A stretch of DNA of 64,000 nucleotides, from NCBI GenBank assembly GCA_947846985.1, contig CANTUZ010000025.1:5888100-5952099 (forward strand). Direction: 5' to 3'. This document shows positions 21,399 through 33,510 of the stretch, in pieces. The position numbers and the translations under genes are program-made. Source of the DNA: Fratercula arctica (Eukaryota; Chordata; Aves; Charadriiformes; Alcidae). How positions within the stretch are numbered: the first letter of the stretch is position 1; every line of letters begins with the position of its first letter. The notes beneath the pieces are model-generated. The model did not search any database. It was not told the origin of the DNA and worked only from the letters and a program-made list of their open reading frames with translations.

Positions 21399-22162
21399 AG
21401 TTGTGGTTTTGGCCAGATTGGCCAATCAGAACGACAGATGACCCTTCCCCTCCTCTCTCCAAAGAGAGGAGAGGAAGAGATAAGGAGATTTACGAGTTTA
21501 GAAAAAGAACTAAACTACTTTAATGAAAATAATAATAAATAAGAAAATAGTAAATAATAATAGAATTTTTAAAAAGTATACAATATATACAAAACCGTAT
21601 CCAGCTCCCAGGATGATGATCGCGTCACCAGCAGACACAGGGAAAGTCCCAGACTGGAGTCAGCGACGGACAGGAGCTGGATTCCAGAACTAGAGTCAGG
21701 AATGCTCGGATCGGGATCAAAGACAGACGAACAGACAGGGTCCTCCTCAGATGTTGGCCATTGAAGAAAAAAATGAGCCAGAGCAGCCTTGCCCCTTTGA
21801 TCCCTCAGCTTTTATACTGAGCGTGATGCATATGGGATGGAATACCCTGTTGGTCAGTTTTGGGTCACCTGTCCTGTCCACTCCTCCCTGCAGGTGGGAT
21901 CCCTCTATGCTTTTCCGCTTTTGACCCTCTAACGGGGCATATAACAAAGTTAGCTGACCTTGGTTGTTATAGCAATAAGTATAAGCAAGAGCCTCTGTGC
22001 ATACAATTCCTTGGTATAATCAGGTCTTATCACTCTGAGAGCAAACAGTTTCTGAACAATAATATGCTGTGAATTTCAGAGTTTAGTCAGTTAGAAGAGG
22101 TCCAGCGAAAAAGTAAAATTACCAAACAGAAAATTGGTTCTCTTTTACCTCAAACCAGGACA
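21399..22162 (-). repeat. 3' LTR of ERV2
   Basis: A 764-bp LTR. The outer end is mutated (AG for the expected TG on the plus strand). The inner end CCAGGACA is intact. It carries a TATA box and an A/T-rich R-U5 segment like its partner. Confidence 0.92.
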
Positions 22163-22523
22163 TTCCATCCCTTATTCCATACCATTTGCATCATGCTCAG
22201 ATTACTGTCACTTCTTTTCCATCAAATATATACATATATATAGCTACATAGATCTCTCACTTATGATTTTATCTTTATACACCAAAGTTCATTAAATTCA
22301 TTTAGTTCATAATTGCAGGTTTTCATCTATCATAGCAGATTCTCAGGGCAGAAAAGATGATGTAAAGTTCATTGTGGACCACGTTCACAGGTAGTATGTC
22401 CATCCTGAAGAGTTTGCTGGACACCACTTGATGAAACTAGCTCAGGTCTCATCACCGTTATGTTATCCTGAAAAACACTTACAGAACACTGTTAGTATTA
22501 TATAACAATTAACATCATACAGC
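22163..22523 (-). other. ERV2 polypurine tract and 3' non-coding region
   Basis: Purine tract AAGGGATGGAA (minus strand) at the LTR, then about 350 bp between the pol stop and the tract with no env-like ORF. Confidence 0.6.
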
Positions 22524-25500
22524 TCAGAACTGAGTATTTTCACCGAGGGCTAAATTTCCTTGAGGCACACATTGAACTTCTCCATTCTCCAGCATCACCC
22601 ACCAAGTACATCCAGGTCCTTGAGCAAACACAGTCCCACGAATGGGTTTGCCTTTGCCTGAAGTAGGAGAAACCCAAACAGCTTTCCCCAGCATATTCCT
22701 TTCATGCACCACAGGGACTTTATACCCTTCTAATGTATGTAAAAGGTCTGATTGAGCAGGACCAGCTCGATTGATGGATCCCCTGGTGTTAACTAACCAG
22801 GTAGCTTGTGCTAAATGCTTGTCCCAATTTTTAAAGGTTCCACCCCCCATTGATATCAGGGTGGTTTTTAATAGTCCATTGTATTGCTCAATTTTCCCAG
22901 AAACTGGTGCATGATAGGGGATGTGATATACCCACTCAATGCCATGTTCTTTGGCCCAGTTACTTATAAGATTGTTTTTGAAATGAGTCCCATTGTCTGA
23001 TTCAATTCTCTCTGGGGTACCATGTTGCCACAAGACTTGCTTTTCAAGGCCCAGGATGGTATTCTGGGCAGTAGCATGGGACATGGCATAGGTTTCCAAC
23101 CATCCGGTGCTTCCTTCTGCCATTATAAGCATGTAATGCTTACCATGGTGGGTTTGAGGGAGTGTGATGTAGTCAATTTGCCAGGTCTCCCCATACTTAT
23201 ATTTCAGCCATCATCCCCCATACCACAAAGGTTTTAACCTTTTAGCTTGTTTGATTTTGTTGCATGTTTCACAGTTGTGGATAACCTGAGCAATAGCGTC
23301 CATGGTTAAATCCACCCCTTGGTCACGGGCCCATTTGTATGTTGCATCCCTTCCTTGATGACCTGAGGTGTCATGGGCCCACCGAGCTAAAAACAGTTCA
23401 CCTTTATGTTCCCAGTCCAAACCTGTCTGGAAAATCTTAGCAGCCTGGTCCACTTGCTGATTGTTTTGATGTTCCTCAGTGGCCCAATTCATGGGTATGT
23501 GGACATCTACATGACGTACCTGTACAACTAGTTTCCCTAGCCGGTCAGCAATATCTTGCCACAATTCAGCAGCCCAGATGGGTTTACTTCTGTGCTGCCA
23601 GTTGCTCTTCTTCCACTGCTTTAACCATCCCCACAGAGCATTTGTCACCATCCATGAGGCAGTATAGACATAGAATATTGGCCACTTTTCTCATTCAGCA
23701 ATGTCTAAGGCCAGCTGGATGGCTTTTACCTCTGCAAATTGACTCAATTCACCTTCTCCTTCAGCCTCTTCTGTGACTTGTCGTGTAGGACTCCACACAG
23801 CAGCTTTCCACCTTTGATGTTTTCCTACAATACGACAAGACCCATCAGTGAACAGAACATACTGTTTCTCATTATCTGAGAGTTCATTATATGGTGGGGA
23901 TTCCTCAGCATGAGTTACCACCTCCTCAGGTGGCATTGTGAAGACTTTGCCTTTGGGCCAGTTTGTGATCACTTCTATGATTCCTGGACGATTTGGGTTT
24001 CCTATTTGAGCTCGCTGAGTGATTAAGGCAACCCACTTAATTCAGGTAGCATCGGTGGCATGATGAGTAGAAGGAACTTTACCCTTGAACATCCAGACCA
24101 GGACTGGTAATCTGGGTGCTAAGAGGAGCTGTGCTTCAGTGCCAATTACCTCTGAAGCAGCTCTAACTCCTTCATATGCTGCCAATATTTCTTTCTCAGT
24201 TGGAGTATAGTTGGCTTCAGATCCTCTGTATCCCCGACTCCAAAACCCCAGGGGTCGACCTCGAGATTCCCCTGGTACTTTCTGACAGAGGTTCCAGGTA
24301 GGGCCATTGTCCCCGGCTGCAGTGTAGAGCACGTTTTTAATGTCCCCTCCTGTTTGGACTGGTCCAAGGGCTACTGCATGCACAATCTCTTGCTTCATTT
24401 GCTCAAAGGCTTGTCATTGCTCAGGACCCCACGTAAACTCATTTTTCTTTCGAGTCACTTCATAGAGAGGTCTCACAATCTGACTATCACCTGGAATATG
24501 CAGTCTCCAGAAACCCCCAACACTTAAGAAGGCTTGTGTTTCCTTTTTGTTAGTAGGTGGGGACATAGATGTTATTTTGTTAATCACATCCAATGGGACC
24601 TGACGACGACCATCTTGCCATTTAATTCCCAAGAACTGGATGTCTCATGCAGGTCCCTTGACCTTACCTCTTTTTACAGCAAAACCTGCTTTCAGAAGAA
24701 TCTTGATTATTTTCTTAACTTTCTTGAAAACTTCTTCTGTTGTCTTATTCCACACAATGATGTCATCAATGTATTGCAGGTGTTCTAGAGCTCCACCCTT
24801 CTCCAGTGCAGGCTGGATCAGTCCATGGCAAAGAGTAGGGCTGTGTTTCCACCCCTGGGACAGTCAATTCCAGGTGTACTGGATGCCCCTCCAGGTGAAA
24901 GCAAACTGTGGCCTGCACTCTGCTGCCAAAGGAAGAGAAAAAAATGCATTAGCAATGTCAATCGTGGCATACCACTTGGCTGCCTTTGACTCCAGTTCAT
25001 ACTGCAGTTCTAGCGTGTCTGGCACAGCAGCACTCAGTGGTGGTGTGACTTCATTTAGGCCACGATAGTCTACTGTTAGCCGCCAGTCTCCATCAGACTT
25101 TCGCACTGGCCATATAGGAATGTTAAAGGGTGAGCAAGTCTTGCTGATCACTCCTTGGGTCTCCAGCTGACGAATCAGGTTCTGGATGGGAATCAGGGAA
25201 TCTCGGTTGGTGTGATACTGTCGCCAATGCACCATGGCAGTACCAATTGGCACCTGCTGTTCTTTAACCTTCAGCAGTCCCACCACAGAAGGGTCATCTG
25301 AAAGGCCAGGTAAGGTAGACAGCTGTGTAATGTCCTCAGTCTCTACAGCTGCTATACCAAAAGCCCACCAATATCCTTTCAGTCTTTGAAATACCCTTTC
25401 TTGAGGTAGTCTATGCCAAGGATGCACGGAGCATCTGGACCAGTGATAACAGCATGCTTCTCCCATTTATTCCCATTCAGGCTCACTTCAGCCTCCAGTA

Positions 25501-25830
25501 CAGTCAGTTCTTGAGACCCACCTGTCACTCCAAAAATAGTCACAGATTCTGTCCCTTTATGATTCAAAGGCAATAGGGTGCACTGTGCACCAGTGTCCAC
25601 CAGGGCTTTATACTTTTGTGGCTCTAATGTGCCAGGCCATCGAATCCACACAGTCCAATAAACTTGGCTATCCCTCTCTTACTCCTGGCTGGAGGCAGGG
25701 CACCTCTAATGTCTATAATTAGTAAATGAGTTTCTACCTGGACCGGAGAACCACCCCCTGCGGACTGGAGCAGCAGTCCTCCTGGAATAATTTGTTCTTC
25801 TATCTGCATTACCTTGCAACTCACTTACTC
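22524..25830 (-). pseudogene. ERV2 pro-pol, broken by many stops
   Basis: Blocks in order: protease with LVDTGAQCTL (25651-25379), RT start with DYRGLNEVTPP (25466-24864), YIDD region, thumb (24632-24414), connection (24398-24042), RNase H with LFTDGSC (23972-23691), integrase zinc site (23651-23211) and integrase core with ESDNGTHF (23132-22524). Premature stops include 24864, 24645, 24414, 24042, 23691 and 23211 (first base, plus strand). All six recur at equivalent sites in ERV4. The RNase H TDS motif reads TAS, as in ERV1. In the core the third triad position reads GKIEQYNG, so the Glu is kept. Confidence 0.92.
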
Positions 25831-25859
25831 GTGCCTGTAGGGCCGAGGTAGGTTTTTTT

Positions 25860-27168
25860 ATCCCACTTACTCATGTCCTCTCCATAGTCACAGAGGCAAA
25901 ACCACAGGATATTTCATAGTGTGTTCTGTTTCCTCTGAGTTGGTCTCGTAGGAGGGTGTCTTCTCCTAATGGCTGCAACACGGGTCCACACAGGGGAAGA
26001 ATAGGATCTCTCCTCCATCCTAGATAGTTTATCAAACAGTTTCTCATTTTTGTCAATCATTTTCTCAGTTTTATCAGTTAATCTTTCCACAGCTGCTACA
26101 GTGAGGGGACGAGAAATACTGTCTTCATACTGTCACATTCTGCTAGCCACTTCATTTACAGTTAGTGAATCATCATCAGCTCCTCCCCAAATCAGTACTG
26201 ACAAGGTATGGGAATACATTGGTGGTGCACTCCGTACAAACTTCCGCAACATAGGTTGTCTACATGGCATTTCATCAGGATCTACATTCACTTCCCAGTC
26301 ACCATAAATCACCTCTTTCACAGCCATTTCTCTCAGGTACTTAATACCTTTCTCTATGCTGGTCCATTTAATCAGGCGGCATTCAATATCATCCTTAAAA
26401 GGATATCTGCCTTTTACGGCTGATACGAGTCGCCTTCAGAGACTGAGAGTCTGTGACTTTTTCCCAAGAGCTCTATCTATACCGCCCTCTCTGGCCAGGT
26501 TTCCTAACTGCCTAGCTTCACTACCATCTAACTCCATGCTATCAATCAGCCCCATTATCCCAGCATTGGAGCAACCAGGAGACAAGTGTCTCACCATCGT
26601 TACGGCTAAAATCCTTTCTCATATTTCGCAGATCCTTCATAGAGAAGGATTTAATGATCACCTCTGTATCTGATTCCTCCTCCTGGGCTGATGCAGGAGC
26701 CTCTCCCCTATCATCTTTTGAAGAACTCTTTCCTCGATCTTCATCAGAAGAGTCCTCCCCCCTGCTATCTGGCTTTACTTGGTCTTTATCACAAGGGACA
26801 GAGGAATTTACTGACCTCTTCTTTTTCCTTCTGGTCACCGGGGCAACTTGTACCGGTGCCGATGGAGTTCGAGTAGTGTCAGTGCGTATCGTACTACACC
26901 TACTGCACCAAGATTTAAAGAGAAACCACCCCTGCAAGCCATTCAGGAAAATCGACACCAAACCCATGATTTTAGGAACGCAACTGTCAGTCATGATACC
27001 CAAAGGAGATCCCTCTCCTGGCTCTGATGGTGACAATTTGACATAAGAAGTAAAGGGCGAAGTGAATATGTCCATGGTAAAATTCAAAGTATAATTAGTA
27101 TAAGTAGTAACAGAATCCATCACGTAAAGCCCAAGGTATGAAGGTAAAGAAGCTATACATTCAATCAC
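25860..27168 (-). pseudogene. ERV2 gag
   Basis: The frame from 27168 encodes an N-terminal region, a basic patch (RRKKKR), an acidic linker (SSDEDRG) and the conserved block NMRKDFSR...WLLQCWDNGA before a stop/frameshift at 26542. Later blocks (QKFVRSAP-type, 26327-26133) are in other frames, with a TGA at about 26136. It lacks the long proline/alanine repeat of ERV3/ERV4 gag. Mirrored at 60660-61968. Confidence 0.85.
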
Positions 27169-27250
27169 AGCCTAGATCAGAGTTAAAAACAGCAGCAAAA
27201 TAGCACGTTTGAACCACTGCATACAGACAGAAAGAGCAAGCAAACAACAC

Positions 27251-27581
27251 TGTCCTGGTTCTGGCGGGGACAGGGTTAAGTATTCCATGCCATGTGAGCC
27301 ACGCCCACCCTGAGATTAAAAGGAAGGGAGGGGGCAGGCAGTTGGGTTTGGAGCAGGCTGGCCCGTCCAGGGTCCGGACCGGCGGGGAGCGGCGGTTCCG
27401 TAATCGCGTTTGTATATTCCTCTGTCCGTGTTATTGTTTTCTTGTTCCCTTTGCTGTTCTGTTAAACTGCCTTTGTCTCAACCCAAGAGTTTTGCCTTTT
27501 TCTTCTGATCCTTCCCGTACCGGGAAGCGCTGAGCGAGCGACACGTGGTTCTTTGTTGCCGTCTGAGGCCAAGCCACGACA
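27251..27581 (+). repeat. Solo LTR, ERV1 family, in ERV2 leader
   Basis: A 331-bp LTR with TGTCCTGG...CCACGACA ends in plus orientation. It is flanked by the perfect 5-bp duplication AACAC (27246-27250, 27582-27586). Its mirror copy (60247-60577) shows it was present before the inverted duplication. Confidence 0.93.
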
Positions 27582-27760
27582 AACACATACGGTAAGCAAG
27601 CATTGTCGTATCAATTAACTTTAAAGTAATCCCTACAAAGAGACGATACAATAACCTGTTTCGCAATGACATGATGTGAGCTGTCTGTATCAAACTCTGA
27701 GTAAACTGGAATTCAAACTATTCAGACCATCTATCAGAACTCCGGTAGTGTCACAGTCGG

Positions 27761-27778
27761 GCCCCATGTTGGGCGCCA
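27761..27778 (-). other. Primer binding site of ERV2
   Basis: TGGCGCCCAACATGGGGC on the minus strand, one mismatch from the tRNA-Lys-type site of ERV1, seven bases from the LTR. Confidence 0.85.
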
Positions 27779-27785
27779 ATAAATC

Positions 27786-28546
27786 TGTCGTGGTTTTGGC
27801 CGGATTGGCCAATCAGAACGACAGATGACCCTTCCCCTCCTCTCTCCAAAGAGAGGAGAGGAAGAGATAAGGAGATTTACGAGTTTAGAAAAAGAACTAA
27901 ACTACTTTAATGAAAATAATAATAAAAAAAACAGTAAATAATAATAGAATTTTAAAAAAGTATACAATATATACAAAACCGTATCCAGCTCCCAGGATGA
28001 TGATCGCGTCACCAGCAGACACAGGGAAAGTCCCAGACTGGAGTCAGCGACGGACAGGAGCTGGATTCCAGAACTAGAGTCAGGAATGCTCGGATCGGGA
28101 TCAAAGACAGACGAACAGACAGGGTCCTCCTCAGATGTTGGCCATTGAAGAAAAAAATGAGCCAGAGCAGCCTTGCCCCTTTGATCCCTCAGCTTTTATA
28201 CTGAGCGTGATGCATATGGGATGGAATACCCTGTTGGTCAGTTTTGGGTCACCTGTCCTGTCTGCTCCTCCCTGCAGGTGGGACCCCTCTACACTTCTCC
28301 GCTTTTGACCCTCTAACGGGGCATATAACAAAGTTAGCTGACCTTGGTTGTTATAGCAATAAGTATAAGCAAGGGCCTCTGTGCATACCATTCCTTGGTA
28401 TAATCAGGTCTTATCACTCTGAGAGCGAACAGTTTCTGAACAATAATATGCTGTGAATTTCAGAGTTTAGTCAGTTAGAAGAGGCCCAGCTAAAAAGTAA
28501 AATTACAAATCAGAAAATTGGTTCTGTTTTACCTCAAACCAGGACA
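27786..28546 (-). repeat. 5' LTR of ERV2
   Basis: A 761-bp LTR. Read on the minus strand (see the mirror at 59282-60042) it has TATAAAA about 350 bp in and ATTAAA near the 3' end. Directly outside it is the TACTT duplication. Confidence 0.93.
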
Positions 28547-28551
28547 TACTT

Positions 28552-30546
28552 TCATAAGATTGGGATTTTGTTGTCGGTTTTTCTGAATGTTTTTTTGTTA
28601 AATATCAGTGCAGGAGTGAGTATTATGTGACATGTGATATTGCTACTCAAACTCCATGGGTGAAATCACAGACAGCACAGACACAAACAACTCCCCAAGG
28701 CACCCCATAGCCAGCGGCATCAGCTACCCCCCCACCAGCACCAGCCAAGCCCACACCAGCTACCCTCCCACCAGCCAGGCCCATGCCCCTGCCCACACTG
28801 ACACCGGCCCCAGTGGCATTGGTTGCCCCCCCATGGGACTGGCCAGGCCCACATCTCCTCCTGTACTGGCAGAAGCCAGGACAGAGGCACCGGCACTGGC
28901 CAGGCCCCCAACTCTGTCCATACCGGCAGAAGCCAACGCAGCAGCACCAGTACCAACACAGGCCCTGGCACTGGCCAGGCACATGCCCCCGCCTGTACCG
29001 GCACAAGCAACAGCATCAGCACCGGTACAGACACCAGCACCAGCACCGGTCAGGCCCACACCTCCGCCTGTACCAGCAGCAGCCACAGTATCAGCACCGG
29101 CCAGGTCCACACCCCCACACGTACTGGCACAAGCAACAGCACCGGTACTAACACAGGCACCAGCACCGGCCAGGCTCACACCCCCACCCATACCGGCAGA
29201 AGTCACGCCCCTGGCCATACCAACACGGACCCCATTGGCATTGGCTGCCCCCCCACTGGCACCGGCCAGGCCCACATCTCCGCCAGTACCACCAAAAGCA
29301 ACAGCACCCGCACCAGCCCCAGCGGAAGCCACGCCCCGGACCATTCTGACACCAGTCACTCAGCAGTGTGCAATAAAAGTTACTCTGCCGCCTGCACCAG
29401 TCACCCCCCTGACACCTGTCTCGCCAACCCCTCCCATGCCTGTATCAGCACCAGCTGCTCCACCCCGACAAAGAGCACTGTCACTGCTCCGGCTGCTCCG
29501 ACAATGAGTACTGCTACTACTAAAACTCCATCAGAACCAGTACAAGTTGCCCTGGTGACCAGGAAGCAGAAAAGGAGGTCAGATCTTTCCCCTGCCCCTT
29601 ATGACAAAGACCAGCTCAAGCCAGAGAGCATGGGAGAGGGTTCTTCTGATGAAGATCCAGGAGAGGGTCCTTTTAATGCAGATAAAGGAAAAGGTCCTGC
29701 TAAAGCAGATCCAGGATACGGTCCTTCTCAAGCATCGTCAATGCAGGAGGGGGACTCGGATGCAGAGATAATCATTAAATCCTTCTCTATGAATGACTTG
29801 CAAAATATGAGGAAGGACTTTAGCCGTCAAGAAGGGGAGACACTTATCTCCTGGTTGCTCCGATGCTGGGATAATGGGGCTGATACCATAGACTTAGAAG
29901 GTAGAGAAGCTAGGCAGTTGGGAAACCTGGCCAGAGATAGAGGTATCGATAAAGCGACTGGGGAAAAAGATAAACACTCTCAGTCTCTGGAGGCGACTGC
30001 TATCAGCCCTAAAGGGCAGGTATCCCTTTAAGGATGATATCGAATGCTGACCAAGCAAATGGACCACCATGGAGAAAGGTATTAAGTACCTGAGGGAACT
30101 GGCTGTGTGAGAGGTGATTTATGGTGACTGGCAAGTGAATGTAGAACCTGATGAAATGCCATGCAAACGATCTATGCTGCAGAAGTTTGTGCAGAGTGCA
30201 CCATCAAATTATTCCCACACATTGTCAACAATAGTCTGGGGAGGATCTGATGCCGATACACCAACTGTAAATGAAGCGGCTAACAGGATCCGACAGTATG
30301 AAGACAGTCTCTCTTGTCTCCTCACTGCGGCAGCCGTGGAAAAAATGGCTGAGAAAACTGAGAAAATGCCTATGAAAAATGAGAAACAGTTTGATAAACT
30401 ATCCGGGATGGAGGAAGAATCCTGCTCTTCCCCTGCACAGACCCATGTTGAAGCCGTTAGGAAAAGATGCTCTCCTATGAGACTGGCTCAAGAGAAACAG
30501 AACCCACTCCAAGATATCCTGTGGTTTTGCCTCTGCGACTATGGAG
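28552..30546 (+). pseudogene. ERV3 gag (3' of ERV2 insertion)
   Basis: Gag continues here after the ERV2 insertion. The long reading frame 28823-30031 contains the repeat region, a basic patch (RKQKRRS), acidic linker and NMRKDFSR...WLLRCWDNGAD, LGNLARDRGID. A frameshift around 30010 moves the gag block MIYGDWQVNVEPDEMP to the frame starting near 30114. Similarity ends at the YGE motif near 30546, where CR1 sequence begins. From 30277 it follows an ERV2-like gag subtype, unlike the mirror side. Confidence 0.85.
28720..29340 (+). repeat. GC-rich degenerate tandem repeat inside ERV3 gag
   Basis: About 620 bp of variable-length repeats built round the core ACCGGCCAGGCCCACACC. In one frame it reads as PAPARPTPPPVPAQA-like units of about 17-32 residues, in another as GTGQAHTPACTGTS-like units. 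Long open frames exist on both strands. The mirror copy is 58487-59107. Confidence 0.85.
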
Positions 30547-30589
30547 AGGTCAGAAAGCATCTGTCATTTGTTTTAGGGGCCAGTTTGGC

Positions 30590-30780
30590 CCAAACCACAA
30601 CACACTGGAACAGGTTGCCCAGAGAAGTTGTGGATGCCCCATCCCTGGAGGTATTCAAGACTGGACTGGATGGAGCTTTGAGCAACCTGGTCTAATGGGA
30701 GGCATCCTGGCCCATCGCAGGGGTCTGTAACTAGATGATCTTTAGGGTCTCTTCCAACCTAAAACATTCTATGATTCTAT
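30590..30780 (+). repeat. CR1 3' end fragment
   Basis: Contains [26 protein letters not shown] ORF2 C-terminal coding, the 3' UTR GATGATCTTTAGGGTCTCTT and a tail ATTCTATGATTCTAT. Plus orientation, 5'-truncated. Confidence 0.88.
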
Positions 30781-31763
30781 ATCATGGTGGGAGTCTGTTA
30801 TAGACTCCGCCCAACCAGGATGAAGAGACAGATAACATATTCTATAAGCAGCTAGAAGAAGTCTCACAATCGCTAGCCCTTTTCCTCGTGGGAGACTTCA
30901 ACTTACCAGATGTCTGCTGGAAATACAATACATCAGAGAGGAAACAATTGAGGAGGTTCCTGGAGCATGTCAAGGATAACTTCCTGACACAACTGATGAG
31001 GGCACCAACTAGGGAAGGCACCCCTGCTGGACTTGTTCTTTGTGAACACAGAAGGACTTGTGGGTGATGTGATGGTTGGAGGCTGTCTTGGACATAGTGA
31101 CCATGAAATGATAGTTTTTGATTCTTGGAGAAGCAAGGAGGGTGGATAGTAGAACTGTTACCTTGGACTTCCGGAGGGCATACTTTGGCCTGTTTAACAG
31201 ACTGGTTGACAGAGTCCCTTGGGAGGCAGTCCTGAAGGGCAAAGGAGTCCAGGAACCCTGGACATTCTTCAAGAAGGAAGTCTTAAAGGTGCAGGAGCAG
31301 GCTGTCCCCATGTGCCAAAAAACCAAGCCATCGGGGAAAAAGACCAGCCAGGCTGAACAGAGCGCTATGGTTGCAACTCAGGGATAAAAGGAGAGTTTAT
31401 GGCTTTTAGAAAAAAAGGCAGGCCAATCAGGAAGACTACAAAGATGTTGTGAGGCTATGTAGGGAGAAAATGATAAAGGCCAAAGCCCAAGTAGAACTTA
31501 ACCTGGCTTCAGATGTTAAGGACAATACATAAATGTTTCTATAAATACATTAGTAATAAAAGGAGGACTAAGGATTGTCTCCATCCTTTATTAGATGTGT
31601 GGGGAAATATAGTGACCAAGTATAAGGAAAAGGGTGAGGTACTTAATGCCTTCTTTGCCTCAGTCTTTAGTAGTAGGACCAGTTGTTCCCCGAATACCCA
31701 GACCCCTGAGCTAGTAGATAGGGGCAGGGAGCAGAATGAAGCCCCCGTAATCCAAAGGGAGAT
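30781..31763 (+). mobile_element. CR1-A, part 1 (endonuclease region)
   Basis: 5'-truncated CR1. It shows endonuclease blocks VGDFNLPDVCWK, GHSDHEM-type sequence and then the linker before RT, with several frameshifts. It is interrupted by a solo LTR at 31764 and resumes at 32532. Confidence 0.85.
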
Positions 31764-32526
31764 TGTTAGGTCCTGGTCCAACTACATCGGGACCGGGAGA
31801 GGTTCACAATGATTCCAAGTGTGAAATTAAGACACAAATGAGGTCAGATGCCGCTCAATGCAGGTTTGCAGATTTATTGTTATTCCCCAGCAAAAGCCAC
31901 TAAGACAAGCGATAGAGTGAAGGCAGAAAAGAGAAGTAGCATTACGGAGCGTAGCAGAAGTACAGTCACTACCACAGGCCCAACAACGTCTCGGCGATCC
32001 TCCAAAAGTTCAACGGTGTCCCATTGATCCGTGGTTGATGGTGGTGGGGGTCTCAGTCCCAATTCCCAAATTGTGGTGAGTCGCCGTGCCAGTTATAGTC
32101 CAGGTAGCCTAGGTCGGTCCATAGCTTGACCAATCAGCATGACAGTGGCCTTTGCCCAGCTAATTGTCATTTTACACAGTTGCCATATAAACTTTTCCTG
32201 CCCTCTTACTGCTTGGGCAGTGCTTGGCACAGTCATTGTGCTTCAGCAATTTTGGAGTTAACAACACAGGCTCAGGTGGGCCCTGGGCTAGGCAGGGTCT
32301 GGCCACTCTGATAGCCAAAGGCCTACACCCTCTCCAGCTGGGGGGCAGCAACACACCCTCCTCAGCTGATGGCAATCTTGGGTGGTGACTGGCAAGCAGG
32401 AGGATGGTCTGCAGAAGGTGCTAAATAGATACAAGCAAGCTTCTTATCAGTCTGCAGGCCTTCTGTCGATTTGCAGAAGCTTAAGCAAGCTTTGAGACAA
32501 TTATTTTAAAGTTCCAGTCTTTCACA
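31764..32526 (-). repeat. Solo LTR in CR1-A with 5-bp TSD
   Basis: A 763-bp insertion that begins TGTTAGG and ends TTTCACA, flanked by the perfect duplication GAGAT (31759-31763, 32527-32531). AATAAA on the minus strand (about 31877) about 115 bp from the end sets the orientation. No internal coding sequence. Confidence 0.85.
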
Positions 32527-32531
32527 GAGAT

Positions 32532-33510
32532 AGTGAGGGACCTGCTCCAACACCTGGACATACATAAGTGTATGGTGCTGGATGGGATCCACCAAAGGGT
32601 ACTGAGGGAGCTGGCGGAAGTGCTCACCAAGCCACTCTCCATCATTTATCACCAGTCCTGGATAACCAGGGAGGTCCCGGTTGACTGGAGGTTAGTAAAT
32701 GTGGTGCCCATCTACAAGAAGGGCCAGAAGGAGGATCTGGGGAACTACAGGCTTGTCAGTCTGACCTCGGTGCCTGGGAAGGTCATGGAACAGATCGTCC
32801 TGAGTGCCATTATATGGCACATGAAGGACAACCAGGCAATCAGGCCCAGTCAGCATGGGTTCATGAAAGGCAGGTCCTGCTTGACTAACCTGATCTCCTT
32901 CTATGACAAGGTGATCCATGTAGTGGATGAAGGAAAGGCTGGGGATGTTGTCTACCTAGACTTTAGTAAAGCTTTTGACATCGCTTCCCACAGCGTTCTC
33001 CTGGAGAAACTGGCTGCCCATGGCTTGGATGGGAGTACTCTTCGCTGGGTAAAAAAATGTCTCGATGGGCAGGCCCAGAGAGTGGTGGTGAATGGAGTTA
33101 AATCCAGTTGGCAGCCAGTCACAACTGGTGTTCTCCAGGGCTCAGTATTGGGGCCAGTTCTCTTTAATATCTTTATCAATGATCTGGATGAGGGGATTGA
33201 GTGCACCCTCAGCAAGTTTGCAGACGACAGCAAGTTGGGCAGGAGTGTTGATCTGCTTGAGGGTAGGAAGGCTTTGCAGAGGGATCTGGACAGGCAGGAT
33301 CGATGGTCCGAGGCCAATGGTATGAGGTTCAACAAGGCCAAGTGCCGGGTCCTGCACTTGGGTCACAACAACCCCATGCAATGCTACAGGCTTGGGGAAG
33401 AGTGGCTGGAGAGCTACCTGGCAGAAAAGGACCTGGGGGTGTTGGCTGACTGCCAGATGAATATGAGCCAGCAGTGTGCCCAGGTGGCCAAGAAGGCCAA
33501 CAGCATCCTG
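32532..33510 (+). pseudogene. CR1-A, part 2 (reverse transcriptase)
   Basis: Open RT frame from 32533 without stops: [61 protein letters not shown], then [18 protein letters not shown] and the catalytic site as KFADDSKLG (FADD intact). It breaks off after AKKANSIL at about 33510, where CR1-B starts, and continues at 37591. Confidence 0.9.

Larger units (their letters stand above)
21399..28546 (-). mobile_element. ERV2: complete ERVL-like provirus with 5-bp TSD
   Basis: A 7.15-kb minus-strand provirus: 5' LTR 27786-28546, Lys-type primer site, gag, pro-pol, polypurine tract, 3' LTR 21399-22162. The target duplication TACTT is perfect (21394-21398, 28547-28551). There is no env. The LTRs differ at roughly 20-25 sites plus small indels by eye, so the insertion is not recent. 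It sits inside ERV3 gag. A solo LTR of the ERV1 type has landed in its leader (27251-27581). From 23828 upward it is part of the inverted duplication. Confidence 0.93.
23828..30276. repeat. Left arm of near-perfect inverted duplication
   Basis: Reverse complement of 57551-64000. Paired coordinates sum to 87828 up to about 28597 and 87827 beyond it. Differences found: a one-base homopolymer change (7 versus 8 T near 28590), a G/A difference at 27802, and three substitutions visible in translated pol. The inner end is sharp: identity ends at 30276 inside gag. The outer end is set by the window end, not by sequence. Confidence 0.95.
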
